NCBI GenBank assembly: GCA_965555375.1
Contig: CBEWDL010000001.1
Location: 1 to 64,000, forward strand
Origin: CBDVBL01 sp965555375
Lineage (GTDB): Bacteria > Zixibacteria > MSB-5A5 > UBA10806
DNA length: 64,000 nucleotides
Direction: 5' to 3'
Below, one piece after another: positions 1 through 8,250 of this stretch (position 1 is the stretch's first letter; the number at the start of each line of letters is the position of its first letter). The notes beneath the pieces are model-generated. The model saw only the letters and a list, made by a program, of their open reading frames with translations. It did not search any database and was not told the DNA's origin. The translations under genes were made by a program, and so were the position numbers.

Positions 1-41
1 GTATCACTTACTAAAGTAATTACGATGCCATAAAAAATATC

Positions 42-70
42 TTGACAATGTTATCCAGCATACTTAACAT
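42..70 (+). promoter_or_regulatory. sigma-70-type promoter for the secreted-protein pair
   Basis: TTGACA at 42-47, a 17-base spacer, then TAACAT at 65-70. The predicted transcript would start near 77 and carry a leader of about 65 bases with a GGGAGG ribosome site just before the ATG at 141. Confidence 0.6.
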
Positions 71-140
71 TAAATATAGAATACGGCGAAGCGGGATCTG
101 TAAAAACAATATTAGCTAATCTTCGACGGGAGGATTTTTT

Positions 141-3038
141 ATGCGCGCCAGGTTTGTATTTGCGGTAATGGCATTTTCTATCGTATTTGCGTTCTATCAA
201 GCCAGAAGCTGTGAGAATTGCCGCCCGGGATACAGCCTCTGGGACTGGTGTACCGTTGATTTGATTGAAGAAGATCCAAATGAAGGACGCTTCGTTCTAA
301 GAGTGAAGTGTTACTGGACGTGTACGGATGGCTGGGATTATAATGTACGAGATATCCCGCCGATATTTTACATTATAGCTCCGGACGAATGCACAGAGGA
401 ACCAACCTTATTGAATTGGACTATATCGGGTGCTACTGATTATAAATCATATTGCGCGGTTTTCTGTTGGGGGAGTTGTGGTTGCGGGTGTCCTCCCTGT
501 TGTGGTGTATCAAATCAATCTTATCATGATTACATTATTGATCAACGCTGGATGTGGGGGACCTTTAAGATAATCGGTTACTTTAAAGGATCAGTAGTTT
601 TTGACCACGAATTCAATTTCCCCGACCCGCACTATACGGCGAAGATAATTGAATTTTCCAACATTGAGCTGATGGATCATACAGGCATGTTCTTACCGGA
701 AGCCGCTACGCTGGATATTATCGAGCCCTTTGGGATTTGGGTCACGGCGACCTGGGATGACGAGCCGTTTCATAACTTTATATGGGCCATAGTTAAAACT
801 AATGGCACGGACGATTCTTTAATTGTTCCACTTTACTATGTCCAGGGAGGACCGGAGGATGCCGTATACCAAGCTATGCTTGGCCCAGGAGTAATCAGGC
901 AAATGTATCCCGATCCTGATTCGCGGTTTGGCTATTTTATACGAGATGTCCTGACGGTATATCCGCAGATGAATGGGTGTGATGAATTGCCAGGCCCAAC
1001 TATAATACCCGAAGCCCGGGTAAATATCGCGAATATTTATTTGATAATTAGCGAGGTTAATTTCGAAGGGAATAATCCTTTGTGTAGAGAAACGGGCGGT
1101 GATCCTCCGACAACTGATATTCCGGAGCCTCAATGGGTGTATAAGGGGCATAATTTTCCTGCATGCTATAACCGCTTGTCCAATATCAACATGACCGTCG
1201 ATGTTTCCGCGAATTGGCCCCTTCTGCATAATTTCCCGGTTCGAATAAGGGGGTGGGCAGACGCTGATCATTTTGAATTTGGGACCGTCCCGAGAGTTTT
1301 CAACATGTTCGAGCAGACAACGCGAGTCACAAACATAATGTCTTCTCAAGCCTGTAGCGATACTGTCGGCATCGCGCCTATTACATACTCGTGGACGGTC
1401 AATAAATCACCCACCAGGCCGCCTGAGCAAATGAACCAGACAGGAGAGCATAAAATTTATATTACCTACGACACGCCGATGGCAAACCAATGGGCGACAC
1501 CGACAAATACGTTAGGGCTGGAGCTTGCGCTTAAGACCTATAAGGCAGGCGGCGAAATTAATCCGTACGATATTTTGAAGCATATCACCGATGGCATTTA
1601 TACGGAAACCGCTCCTAATTATGACCCGGGCGTGCCAGCGGATCTTCCGCGTCTAGCTGATCCATATGAACTCTATAGACAACATCCGGGCCAGTCGGGC
1701 CAGTGCAATCATTTCGCGCGTTTTGCGCTAGTACTGGCTCATTCTCTGGGAATAGAAGCCTGGAAGACGTTTGTTTTTTCTGGACAGATCATTTCCAACA
1801 CTCTGTATAGAGACCGCTGGCAGAACACGTATTACTACGAATCCCCTGGGTGGATTTATTACCGTGATGATTTATATGTGTTACCACTGGAGGATCCGCA
1901 GGGCCACACGGGCATCGATCATGGTTTCTATGGAGATCATTGGAGTTTTTCAAACCATGTCGTAGCCGAATATGGCCAAAAGGCATATGATGCAGTATTC
2001 AATGTAATCGGGAATTTAGAAGACGAGAAGGCTTCATGGTTAAGATATTATTATACTGCGGCGGAGGAGCGTTTGGAACCTCCTACCGATCCGCCCGGAA
2101 TATTCAGGCGCACGCCCGGCGAAAATCCTTACGATTTACTCGGTACATTAGTTGTGGTTCCAAGGCCTCATGATGATTTCTATCATCCTCAGCTCGGCGC
2201 CTGCTGCGTGAATTCCGTATGTGTCCACACAATGCATGAACAGGATTGTTTAGATTTAGACGGCCAATGGTACGCGGACGAAGATTGCGAGGATCCGTAT
2301 TTCTATTGCCCGACAGGATTTCCCCCTGGACCTCCAGTTGACCTGTCGCAAAGAGAGGAAGACGGGGTTGTTGTCGAAGAGCAAAAGTGTGATGCACCAT
2401 TGGGTGATTGGGATAAGGATGCTGGCTGGCTCTTTGACGAATTTGTGGAAAATTTGCGGGGGCCGTATTATGATCTCTGGGGATATGGCGACGAAACATT
2501 CGGCAGGACGCGAAATAAGAAAAAACCCGGCGATTACCTGAAACCTCCTGGTAATTATAGTTCAGGCCCATGGCAATTTACTGATAAGGAATCAGCCTGG
2601 CTTAAGACGGTGTTGAAAGAAAATATGGGGGATGAGTATTACTGCCCGCAAATGGTATCCTTTTGCCGGCCTTACCATCGAGTGCTCAGGGATTCGTCGA
2701 GGACGGAGTATTACGGGACGTTGGAGATCAACCATCGGAAGTTGGCCTTCGGGGGGTGGTTCGAAAAACTGGCGGTATTCGGTTTCTACGATCATTACGA
2801 GGGTGTCGATGAATTTCTGAAAAAGGCAAAGGAATATTTCAATCTGCCCGATATTACCGGGGATGCAGTAAGAATAGAGCGCAAGGACGATAAATACTTC
2901 TATTCCGTTCTCGATAGGGACGCTCGTTACTGGCTGCGCGGCTACAGGATCGTGCTGTCCGACATCAAGACTAATGAACGTCATCCGTGGGACGTGATAG
3001 AGCTATTAAGATTCTATGACGAGGAGTTTGTACCATGA
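141..3038 (+). CDS. secreted Cys-rich protein with transglutaminase-like core
   Basis: A 965-residue protein with an N-terminal hydrophobic signal segment (about residues 4-20), so probably exported. The central part holds a transglutaminase-like Cys-His-Asp arrangement: Cys522 in GQSGQCNHFAR, His606 in NHVVAEYG and Asp617 in AYDAVFNV. Such secreted transglutaminase-like domains usually act as peptidases or cross-linkers, but activity here is an inference. Residues 686 to about 735 form a Cys-rich module opening with GACC, of a type seen in secreted proteins of planctomycetes and candidate phyla. More Cys clusters lie near the N-terminus (CGCGCPPCCG). The C-terminal 200 residues are not recognised. 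The start is well placed after a GGGAGG site, and the TGA overlaps the next gene as ATGA, so the two are probably co-translated. Confidence 0.75.
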   Translation: MRARFVFAVMAFSIVFAFYQARSCENCRPGYSLWDWCTVDLIEEDPNEGRFVLRVKCYWTCTDGWDYNVRDIPPIFYIIAPDECTEEPTLLNWTISGATDYKSYCAVFCWGSCGCGCPPCCGVSNQSYHDYIIDQRWMWGTFKIIGYFKGSVVFDHEFNFPDPHYTAKIIEFSNIELMDHTGMFLPEAATLDIIEPFGIWVTATWDDEPFHNFIWAIVKTNGTDDSLIVPLYYVQGGPEDAVYQAMLGPGVIRQMYPDPDSRFGYFIRDVLTVYPQMNGCDELPGPTIIPEARVNIANIYLIISEVNFEGNNPLCRETGGDPPTTDIPEPQWVYKGHNFPACYNRLSNINMTVDVSANWPLLHNFPVRIRGWADADHFEFGTVPRVFNMFEQTTRVTNIMSSQACSDTVGIAPITYSWTVNKSPTRPPEQMNQTGEHKIYITYDTPMANQWATPTNTLGLELALKTYKAGGEINPYDILKHITDGIYTETAPNYDPGVPADLPRLADPYELYRQHPGQSGQCNHFARFALVLAHSLGIEAWKTFVFSGQIISNTLYRDRWQNTYYYESPGWIYYRDDLYVLPLEDPQGHTGIDHGFYGDHWSFSNHVVAEYGQKAYDAVFNVIGNLEDEKASWLRYYYTAAEERLEPPTDPPGIFRRTPGENPYDLLGTLVVVPRPHDDFYHPQLGACCVNSVCVHTMHEQDCLDLDGQWYADEDCEDPYFYCPTGFPPGPPVDLSQREEDGVVVEEQKCDAPLGDWDKDAGWLFDEFVENLRGPYYDLWGYGDETFGRTRNKKKPGDYLKPPGNYSSGPWQFTDKESAWLKTVLKENMGDEYYCPQMVSFCRPYHRVLRDSSRTEYYGTLEINHRKLAFGGWFEKLAVFGFYDHYEGVDEFLKKAKEYFNLPDITGDAVRIERKDDKYFYSVLDRDARYWLRGYRIVLSDIKTNERHPWDVIELLRFYDEEFVP

Positions 3039-3778
3039 GAAAAATCTTGATCACCATAGCGGCCGTAATTTTCGTGGCCGGCCCGGCTCTGGCTGAATAC
3101 TACGTTTTTTGGGAGTACCCGAATATTCCTATACCGGAAGAGGATTCGCTCGGTGTGTACGATTCGCTGTATATTGACGCCGACATAGGCATCGAGGACA
3201 TTAATATCTATATCGGCATAGACACGCACGCCGGAGCAAGGGGATTGAGGATACCGATTACTTCGCCCTGGGGGCATACCGTATATCTGGTAAATCTGAA
3301 CGTCGATAGGAGTTACTTGAACGTCTGGTTCGATACGGAGGATACGGAAGACGGTCCGGGGGAGCTCGAGGATTACGCCGGGATGAACGCCAGAGGGTTA
3401 TGGATTATTCACCCCATCCAGCCGTATAGTCATTTTCCGTTTATTTTCGCCTCCTGGGCCATAGAGATCTACGGCGAGCCGTTGACGGATGTCGATGATG
3501 AGCCGGAACGCCCTCTGGAATTCGGGGTGATTTCAACCTACCCGAATCCGTTCAACAGCCGGATCAGGGTAGAATATGGCATAACCGAGGCTGGCAGAAC
3601 GGTTTTCGAGATCTATAACGTATTGGGGCAGAGAGTGGCCGTCCCGGTCGATGGGGAGCTTCAGCCCGGACTCTATGATTTTATCTGGGATGCCGCGGGA
3701 GCATCAACAGGGATCTATTTCTACGTTCTCCGCTCCGCCGAAAAGACCGACCGGGGGCGGATGACGCTTCTAAAGTAG
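3035..3778 (+). CDS. secreted protein with P-domain-like sandwich and C-terminal sorting-type domain
   Basis: A 247-residue protein with a signal peptide ending near ALAEYY (residue 20). Residues about 45-150 resemble a proprotein-convertase P domain: a paired-strand pattern with LRIPITSPWGHTVYL and GLWIIHPIQPY ending in WAIEIYG. Residues about 175-247 form the beta-sandwich typical of FCB secreted proteins, with YPNPFNSRIRVEY, a VLGQRV turn, GIYFYVLR and a final basic LLK. In Bacteroidetes such tails direct type IX secretion; whether that holds here is inferred. It overlaps the upstream transglutaminase-like gene by 4 bases, so the two may act together outside the cell. Confidence 0.75.
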   Translation: MRKILITIAAVIFVAGPALAEYYVFWEYPNIPIPEEDSLGVYDSLYIDADIGIEDINIYIGIDTHAGARGLRIPITSPWGHTVYLVNLNVDRSYLNVWFDTEDTEDGPGELEDYAGMNARGLWIIHPIQPYSHFPFIFASWAIEIYGEPLTDVDDEPERPLEFGVISTYPNPFNSRIRVEYGITEAGRTVFEIYNVLGQRVAVPVDGELQPGLYDFIWDAAGASTGIYFYVLRSAEKTDRGRMTLLK

Positions 3779-4098
3779 CGGCGGTATTGTTTACAGCCTC
3801 CACATATTGTTGCCCGCCGCCTCTGGGAGAATATTTGTAGGGACACTGCTCTGTCCTTACGATAACAATGTCTGCGACGTTGCTTCATCGCCCCGTTTTC
3901 GACGCTACTCCTTATGATACATGGGTGGGTGGCAACCCCAAACTCGTTTGGGATTGAGCATGATCTCCCGTTATAGCCCATTATTCCCTTGACAGTCTCC
4001 TGCTGTTATCTTTCCTTTGTATCCGGTTGTTCGGATATAAGACAAAATCCCGAGATGGCGACAACAGAGCGCTGGCTTAACATAAATAGAGGAAGCCT
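3779..4098. other. gene-free stretch with small inverted repeats
   Basis: About 320 bases without a convincing gene. Two palindromes are visible: GTAGGGACA...TGTCCTTAC at 3837-3860 (one mismatch, 6-base loop) and CCCAAAC/GTTTGGG at 3937-3952. The first begins with the same GTAGGGACA as the element at 14238, so it may be a decayed copy of the same family. A TTGACA lies at 3989-3994 but I see no good -10 at normal spacing. Confidence 0.45.
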
Positions 4099-4521
4099 AT
4101 GGATATCGAAGTTCGACTGGCAGGAGAGAATGATCTCGGGATCATCCACGAGATCTTAAACGAGATACAAAAATGCGAAAAGAAACATAGAGCCAGAAGG
4201 CTGAAAGAGGCGTTAGATTCCAATTTTTCGACCTACCTGGTGGCTGTGACCGGAGACAGAGTTATAGGTTATCTCAATATGTGGCATCTGCCCGATCTGG
4301 TGGATGGTGGAAAGTTGGGTATTTTGCTGGACTGCTATGTACTGGGCGAGTTCCGTCGAAGAGGCGTGGGTAAAATGCTGATGGAAGCGGCCATGGAGAT
4401 AGGTAAAAAACAGAATGTTAATAAAATCTTCGGCTGGACGGACCCCGGCAACAAAACCGCGATTACCCTCTTGAAACGGCATGGATTCTCCACCGAGAGT
4501 CTTATGTTGGAAAGAAAGTAA
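4099..4521 (+). CDS. GNAT-family N-acetyltransferase
   Basis: A 140-residue single-domain GNAT acetyltransferase, which transfers an acetyl group from acetyl-CoA to an amine; the substrate cannot be read. The acetyl-CoA pyrophosphate loop is clear as RRRGVGKML near residue 89, preceded by the LDCYVLGEF strand (motif A), and the later GWTDPGNKTAITLLKRHGF is the typical motif B helix. Length is normal for a RimI-like stand-alone enzyme. The ATG has an AGAGGAAG ribosome site. A separate promoter follows, so it seems to be its own transcription unit. Confidence 0.85.
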   Translation: MDIEVRLAGENDLGIIHEILNEIQKCEKKHRARRLKEALDSNFSTYLVAVTGDRVIGYLNMWHLPDLVDGGKLGILLDCYVLGEFRRRGVGKMLMEAAMEIGKKQNVNKIFGWTDPGNKTAITLLKRHGFSTESLMLERK

Positions 4522-4555
4522 AGATCCGGTAGCCTGATGATTTTTCGAAAGCGCC

Positions 4556-4584
4556 TTGAGATCCATTCTTGATTATTGTATTAT
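4556..4584 (+). promoter_or_regulatory. promoter of the DUF3795 gene
   Basis: TTGAGA at 4556-4561, 17 bases, TATTAT at 4579-4584. The reading frame of the downstream gene stays open back to 4576, but this promoter lies over that extension and so favours the ATG at 4663. Confidence 0.5.
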
Positions 4585-4662
4585 GATATCCGGCTGGTGG
4601 TGGACATTTGGTCGTCAGGATCCTTTGGACTGATCGTCGGATGGCTTTACGGGAGGGCTGAA

Positions 4663-5058
4663 ATGTATAGATCGCTACAAGGCAGGTGCGGGCTTTATTG
4701 CGGCGAATGCGAGATTTATATTGCGTATTCTACTAACAATATGAACGCTCAACAAAAAATAGCCCGAAAATTGAGCAAGGCTTGCGGAGAAACCATATCG
4801 CCGGATAAGATCAAATGCCTCGGCTGCAAAGGCCCGGTTTCATCATGCTGGGGATCGATCTGCAAGATAAGGATCTGTGCCGAGGAGAAGGGAAATGAAT
4901 TCTGCTACCAGTGCCGCGATTATCCCTGCGATGAAATTAGCACATTTTTCGAGAAAAGGCCTGCGGCTCGTGAAAACTTAAGAATGATATCCAAAGTCGG
5001 CCCCGATGCCTGGATATCGGCCATGATGTCGCGATCACAGAAAGGAATAAATGACTGA
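4663..5058 (+). CDS. DUF3795 Cys-rich protein
   Basis: A 131-residue protein of the DUF3795 type: it opens with CGLYCGECEIY and continues with CLGC, SSCWGSICKIRICA and CYQCRDYPC, eleven or more cysteines in paired spacing, suggesting metal or Fe-S binding. No reaction is established for the family. The ATG at 4663 follows a GGGAGGG ribosome site. The frame is open upstream to 4576, but that extension crosses the promoter -10 box and has no ribosome site. The TGA overlaps by 8 bases the start of a truncated flavodoxin (5051), hinting at a former DUF3795-flavodoxin redox operon. Confidence 0.8.
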   Translation: MYRSLQGRCGLYCGECEIYIAYSTNNMNAQQKIARKLSKACGETISPDKIKCLGCKGPVSSCWGSICKIRICAEEKGNEFCYQCRDYPCDEISTFFEKRPAARENLRMISKVGPDAWISAMMSRSQKGIND

Positions 5059-5146
5059 AATCCTGATCGTTTATTACTCGATAAGCGGCAATACATTTCG
5101 GATGACTCGGGTCAGGGCCAAGAGTGCGTTGAAATTATGGGAATAA
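5051..5146 (+). pseudogene. flavodoxin remnant (N-terminal 20 residues only)
   Basis: An ATG at 5051, inside the end of the DUF3795 gene, opens a 31-codon frame. Its first residues, MTEILIVYYSISGNTFRMTR, match the first strand and FMN-phosphate loop (S-x-S-G-N-T) of flavodoxins. After about residue 20 the similarity stops, an unrelated tail (VRAKSALKLWE) follows, and translation ends at 5146. A flavodoxin needs about 140 or more residues, so this is a deletion remnant and not a working protein. The junction near 5110 is probably the deletion point. Confidence 0.7.
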
Positions 5147-5236
5147 TGTTGAGCATGGCGTTGCAATAATAACGAGATAGCTTAATTGTCTTTTGAGTTA
5201 TTAAATGTTGGATGATTTCTTTGGTGAGGAGTTTTG

Positions 5237-6094
5237 ATGGAGATTAGGGAAGTTGGTGTATGCGGATGCGGACTGATGGGTTCGGGCATCGCCGAGGTGG
5301 CATCGAAAGCCGGCATGACGGTCGTGGTTCGCGAGATCAATGATGATTTATTGAAGAAGGGTCTGGGACGAATCGATAAATCTCTCTCCCGGGCAGTGGA
5401 AAAGGGAAAGCTCGACGAGGCCGGGAAAAAGGCCGTGCTCGATAAGATCACCGGCACCGTCAAACTCGAAGATTTCAAAGATTGCGATCTCGTATGCGAG
5501 GCGATCATAGAAAATATCGATGAGAAAATTAGGCTCTATAAGGATCTCGATGCCATAGTGAAGACGGATGCAGTTTTCGCCTCGAATACCTCGTCGCTCT
5601 CCATAACGGAGATGGGCGCAGCAACGGGCCGCCCGGATAGGTTCTGCGGACTGCATTTCTTCAATCCGGTACCGGTCATGAAGCTGGTGGAGGTTATCAG
5701 GACGGTAGCCACATCGGAGGGGACATTCGAAAAAGCGAAGGCGTTCGGAGAAAAGCTGGGCAAGGTGGTGGTATCCTGCAAGGACACGCCGGGATTTGTC
5801 GTCAATCGTCTTCTGGTGCCGTATCTGCTCGATGCTATCCGGGCGCTGGAATCCGGGGTCGCCACCAAAGAGGATATCGACACCGGTATGAAGCTCGGCT
5901 GTGGTCACCCCATGGGCCCGCTGGAGCTGACCGATTTCGTCGGGCTGGATACGACTTACTATATCGCCGAGATTCTCTTCGAGGAGTTCAAAGATCACCA
6001 TTATGCCGCCCCGCCGCTCCTGAAAACGATGGTCAAGGCTGGATATTGCGGGCGGAAAACGGGACGCGGATTTTACGATTATACGAAGAGGTAG
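5237..6094 (+). CDS. hbd: 3-hydroxybutyryl-CoA / 3-hydroxyacyl-CoA dehydrogenase
   Basis: A 285-residue NAD(P)-dependent dehydrogenase that oxidises 3-hydroxyacyl-CoA to 3-ketoacyl-CoA, or the reverse in butyrate-type synthesis; cytoplasmic. The Rossmann motif GCGLMGSGIAE is at the N-terminus and the catalytic His is in CGLHFFNPVPVMKLVE (about residue 140). The C-terminal domain starts near DTPGFVVNRLL and ends with GYCGRKTGRGFYDY, as in the single-domain Hbd/PaaH enzymes. The ATG at 5237 follows GAGGA by 6 bases; the TTG just before it is less likely. The next gene, an enoyl-CoA hydratase, starts 9 bases after the stop, so the two act in one acyl-CoA pathway. No thiolase or acyl-CoA dehydrogenase is nearby. 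Confidence 0.92.
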   Translation: MEIREVGVCGCGLMGSGIAEVASKAGMTVVVREINDDLLKKGLGRIDKSLSRAVEKGKLDEAGKKAVLDKITGTVKLEDFKDCDLVCEAIIENIDEKIRLYKDLDAIVKTDAVFASNTSSLSITEMGAATGRPDRFCGLHFFNPVPVMKLVEVIRTVATSEGTFEKAKAFGEKLGKVVVSCKDTPGFVVNRLLVPYLLDAIRALESGVATKEDIDTGMKLGCGHPMGPLELTDFVGLDTTYYIAEILFEEFKDHHYAAPPLLKTMVKAGYCGRKTGRGFYDYTKR

Positions 6095-6103
6095 GAGAGG
6101 CTA

Positions 6104-6886
6104 ATGGAATACAAGAATATTAAGTTTGAGAAAGATGGGCCGGTCGCCATTGTCACAATCGACCGCCCCAAGGTGCTGAATGCATTAAACCATGAGACCA
6201 TCGCCGAACTCGATCATTGCTTCACCGCTATTGCCGATGATGATAGCGTTCTATGCCTTATCCTGACCGGTGGCGGCGAAAAATCGTTCGTGGCTGGCGC
6301 CGATATAAATGAACTGGTCGTTGCCGATCTCGTCTCCGGCCGGGCCAATAGCGATCGGGGACAGGCGTTGCTATTCAAAATAGAAAATCTGCCGCAGCCG
6401 GTTATAGCGGCGGTCAATGGTTTCGCTCTTGGAGGTGGATGCGAAATTGCTCTGGCATGCGATATCAGGCTGGCATCGGAAAAGGCCAAGATCGGGCAGC
6501 CGGAGGTGAGCCTCGGCGTCATACCGGGCTACGGCGGCACGCAGCGGCTGTCCCGGCTGGTGGGCCGCGGCAAGGCCAAGCAAATGATACTCACCGGCGA
6601 CCATATCAACGCCGGTGAGGCGCTCCGGATCGGTCTGGTGGATGAGGTTTACCCTCCTGAAGAACTGATGGCCAAAGCCAGAGAGATGGCCCGGAAGATA
6701 GCATCCAAAGGCCCCCTGGCAATCAAGGCCGCCAAGGAGGCGATCAATCTCGGCCTCGATGTCGATCTGAAATCCGGCTGCGAGCATGAGGCGGCGCTGT
6801 TCGCGGGGGTTTGCGCCTCCGAGGATAAAACCGAGGGGATGAAAGCATTTCTGGAAAAAAGAAAGGCGGAGTTTAAGGGGAGGTAG
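6104..6886 (+). CDS. enoyl-CoA hydratase (crotonase family)
   Basis: A 260-residue crotonase, adding water to trans-2-enoyl-CoA to give the 3-hydroxyacyl-CoA used by the preceding dehydrogenase. Both oxyanion-hole segments are present (VAGADINEL near 63-71 and FALGGGCEIAL near 108-117), and so are the two catalytic glutamates, Glu114 in GGCE and Glu134 in GQPEVSLG, followed by PGYGGTQRL. All active-site features of a true hydratase are intact, so a silent paralogue is unlikely. It has an AGGAGAGG ribosome site and lies 9 bases from hbd. Chain-length preference cannot be read; crotonyl-CoA is likely from the pairing. Confidence 0.9.
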   Translation: MEYKNIKFEKDGPVAIVTIDRPKVLNALNHETIAELDHCFTAIADDDSVLCLILTGGGEKSFVAGADINELVVADLVSGRANSDRGQALLFKIENLPQPVIAAVNGFALGGGCEIALACDIRLASEKAKIGQPEVSLGVIPGYGGTQRLSRLVGRGKAKQMILTGDHINAGEALRIGLVDEVYPPEELMAKAREMARKIASKGPLAIKAAKEAINLGLDVDLKSGCEHEAALFAGVCASEDKTEGMKAFLEKRKAEFKGR

Positions 6887-6949
6887 TGAGCCTTTTGCTG
6901 CTTCTCTAAGGAGCGCCTGAGATACAAAATAATAACAGAGGGGGAGTTA

Positions 6950-7189
6950 ATGGAGGAGTATTCAGACGAGAGACAGGAGGTCAACCCGCTGGCCCTGGGG
7001 GCGGCATACCTCGATTATTGTGTCAGACAGGGATGGCTGACCAAGACAGGCGAGGGTGAAAAGGCTCAGTACAACTTGACTCCCGACGGTGAGAAGAAGC
7101 TGGCCGATGTTCCTTTCAATTTCGATCTTTCAAAGCTGGCCAAAAAGGGAGAGGAACCGATACGGCGGAGAAGACGTCGGAGATCGTAA
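6950..7189 (+). CDS. small protein with winged-helix-like core and Arg tail
   Basis: A 79-residue protein that I do not recognise as a named family. Residues about 15-55 (YLDYCVRQGWLTKTG followed by YNLTPDGEKKL) have the look of a winged-helix wing and recognition region: a helix, a short hairpin and the LTPDGEKKL ending common in MarR/PadR-like domains. The protein ends in a run of seven arginines and a serine, suggesting nucleic-acid contact. A GAGGGGGAG ribosome site precedes the ATG by 4 bases, which supports real translation. It sits 63 bases after the enoyl-CoA hydratase and may belong to the same transcript. Function unknown. Confidence 0.6.
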   Translation: MEEYSDERQEVNPLALGAAYLDYCVRQGWLTKTGEGEKAQYNLTPDGEKKLADVPFNFDLSKLAKKGEEPIRRRRRRRS

Positions 7190-7305
7190 GCGCGACCGGT
7201 CGAGGACCAGACCTCCGACGGGGAGGGTATGTTTTCGGCATATCAGGCGTCGCTGTTATTTTGTCAGCGTTTTTTAGAGCGGAATAGTGTCGATCGAGGG
7301 ATATT

Positions 7306-8118
7306 ATGAAATGGATCGCCAATTTCTTCAGTGACCTCGGCGGAAGCCTGGTGGGCGGGGATTTCTACGGGAAGGCGATTTCCTATTCCGCTTCCCGATG
7401 CTGGAGATTTCTGCTGACGTTTCTTTTCATAATATCTTTAATTCACGCCATTCACTATGCGGGGTTCATATCCGGATACCATCAAAAGGTTGTCGATCTT
7501 TTTGAAGATAACAATTATAGAGTCGTATTCGAGGAAGGTGTTATAACGAATACACCCGCAAATCCCAGATTCATACCATTCGAAGGTGACACCATGGTCG
7601 TCTGGGAGTGGATACGAGGATGGTCGGATGCTGACAGCCTCAAGGAATTGCATCCCGATATAAATGTATATATCGGGCCAAGAGGCGTTTTCAGGCATGG
7701 AGGCTATTCTCCATACTATAGAGAATATCCTCAGGATTTGACGTTGACCATTGATTCCGATTATCTGATGGGACTGAAGAAATCTTACGGCTGGGTCGTC
7801 TTTCTGTTTTTGTCTCTTATATTGTTTATTGTCTCGATTTTCTGGTCTGCGATCGTAATTTTGATTTTTATTGCGCCGGTGATGGCGATAAAATTCTCCA
7901 GGATCGGTCTCAAATTCAGCGGCATCTGGAAGCTGGGAATGTTTCTGGTGAGTTATCATTTGATTCTTCTTACTATAATCACGCTGTATAACGTTAAGAT
8001 TCCCTATCTCTGGGTATATAATTTTCCTTTATATATTCTCGTAATAGCGCTGCTGGTCAGGATAAAGCCGGAAGATTTGAGTCCTGAAATAAAAACCGGG
8101 AATAGATTTGTCCGATGA
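7306..8118 (+). CDS. DUF1189-like integral membrane protein
   Basis: A 270-residue membrane protein with one N-terminal hydrophobic helix (about 32-52), a long soluble extra-cytoplasmic stretch (about 60-160) rich in hydrophilic strands, then four hydrophobic helices near 165-250. This plan, one helix plus a beta-rich outside domain plus a four-helix bundle, recalls DUF1189 proteins; the assignment is by pattern only. It starts at an ATG with a GAGGGA ribosome site. Its TGA overlaps a 35-codon ORF as ATGA. Confidence 0.6.
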   Translation: MKWIANFFSDLGGSLVGGDFYGKAISYSASRCWRFLLTFLFIISLIHAIHYAGFISGYHQKVVDLFEDNNYRVVFEEGVITNTPANPRFIPFEGDTMVVWEWIRGWSDADSLKELHPDINVYIGPRGVFRHGGYSPYYREYPQDLTLTIDSDYLMGLKKSYGWVVFLFLSLILFIVSIFWSAIVILIFIAPVMAIKFSRIGLKFSGIWKLGMFLVSYHLILLTIITLYNVKIPYLWVYNFPLYILVIALLVRIKPEDLSPEIKTGNRFVR

Positions 8119-8222
8119 TTGGCATCCCCGCGGTTTTTCCAGAGAATCTGGTCCTGTCGATAATAGCGGCGAATATTAAGGACAAAGATTTTTCCAATGT
8201 TCGGGTAGATTTGATTCACTGA
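8115..8222 (+). CDS. 35-residue ORF coupled to the membrane-protein gene
   Basis: The ATG at 8115 overlaps the preceding TGA as ATGA and opens a 35-residue frame beginning MIGIPAVFPENLVLSI and ending at TGA 8220-8222. The composition is protein-like (mixed hydrophobic and charged, no low complexity), but it matches nothing I recognise and has no membrane segment. It may be a small coupled protein or the N-terminal remnant of a lost operon gene, as with the flavodoxin stub at 5051. Confidence 0.3.
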   Translation: MIGIPAVFPENLVLSIIAANIKDKDFSNVRVDLIH

Positions 8223-8250
8223 CAAATCTGAGATAGCGACCGAGGAGAAA

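Noticed and set aside
3721..3981. 86-codon minus-strand frame in the gap after the P-domain gene
   Set aside because: Basic, repeat-derived composition over palindromic DNA; no ribosome site.
3989..4017. Promoter for the GNAT gene from TTGACA at 3989
   Set aside because: No acceptable -10 at 16-18 bases; the next T-rich hexamers fit poorly.
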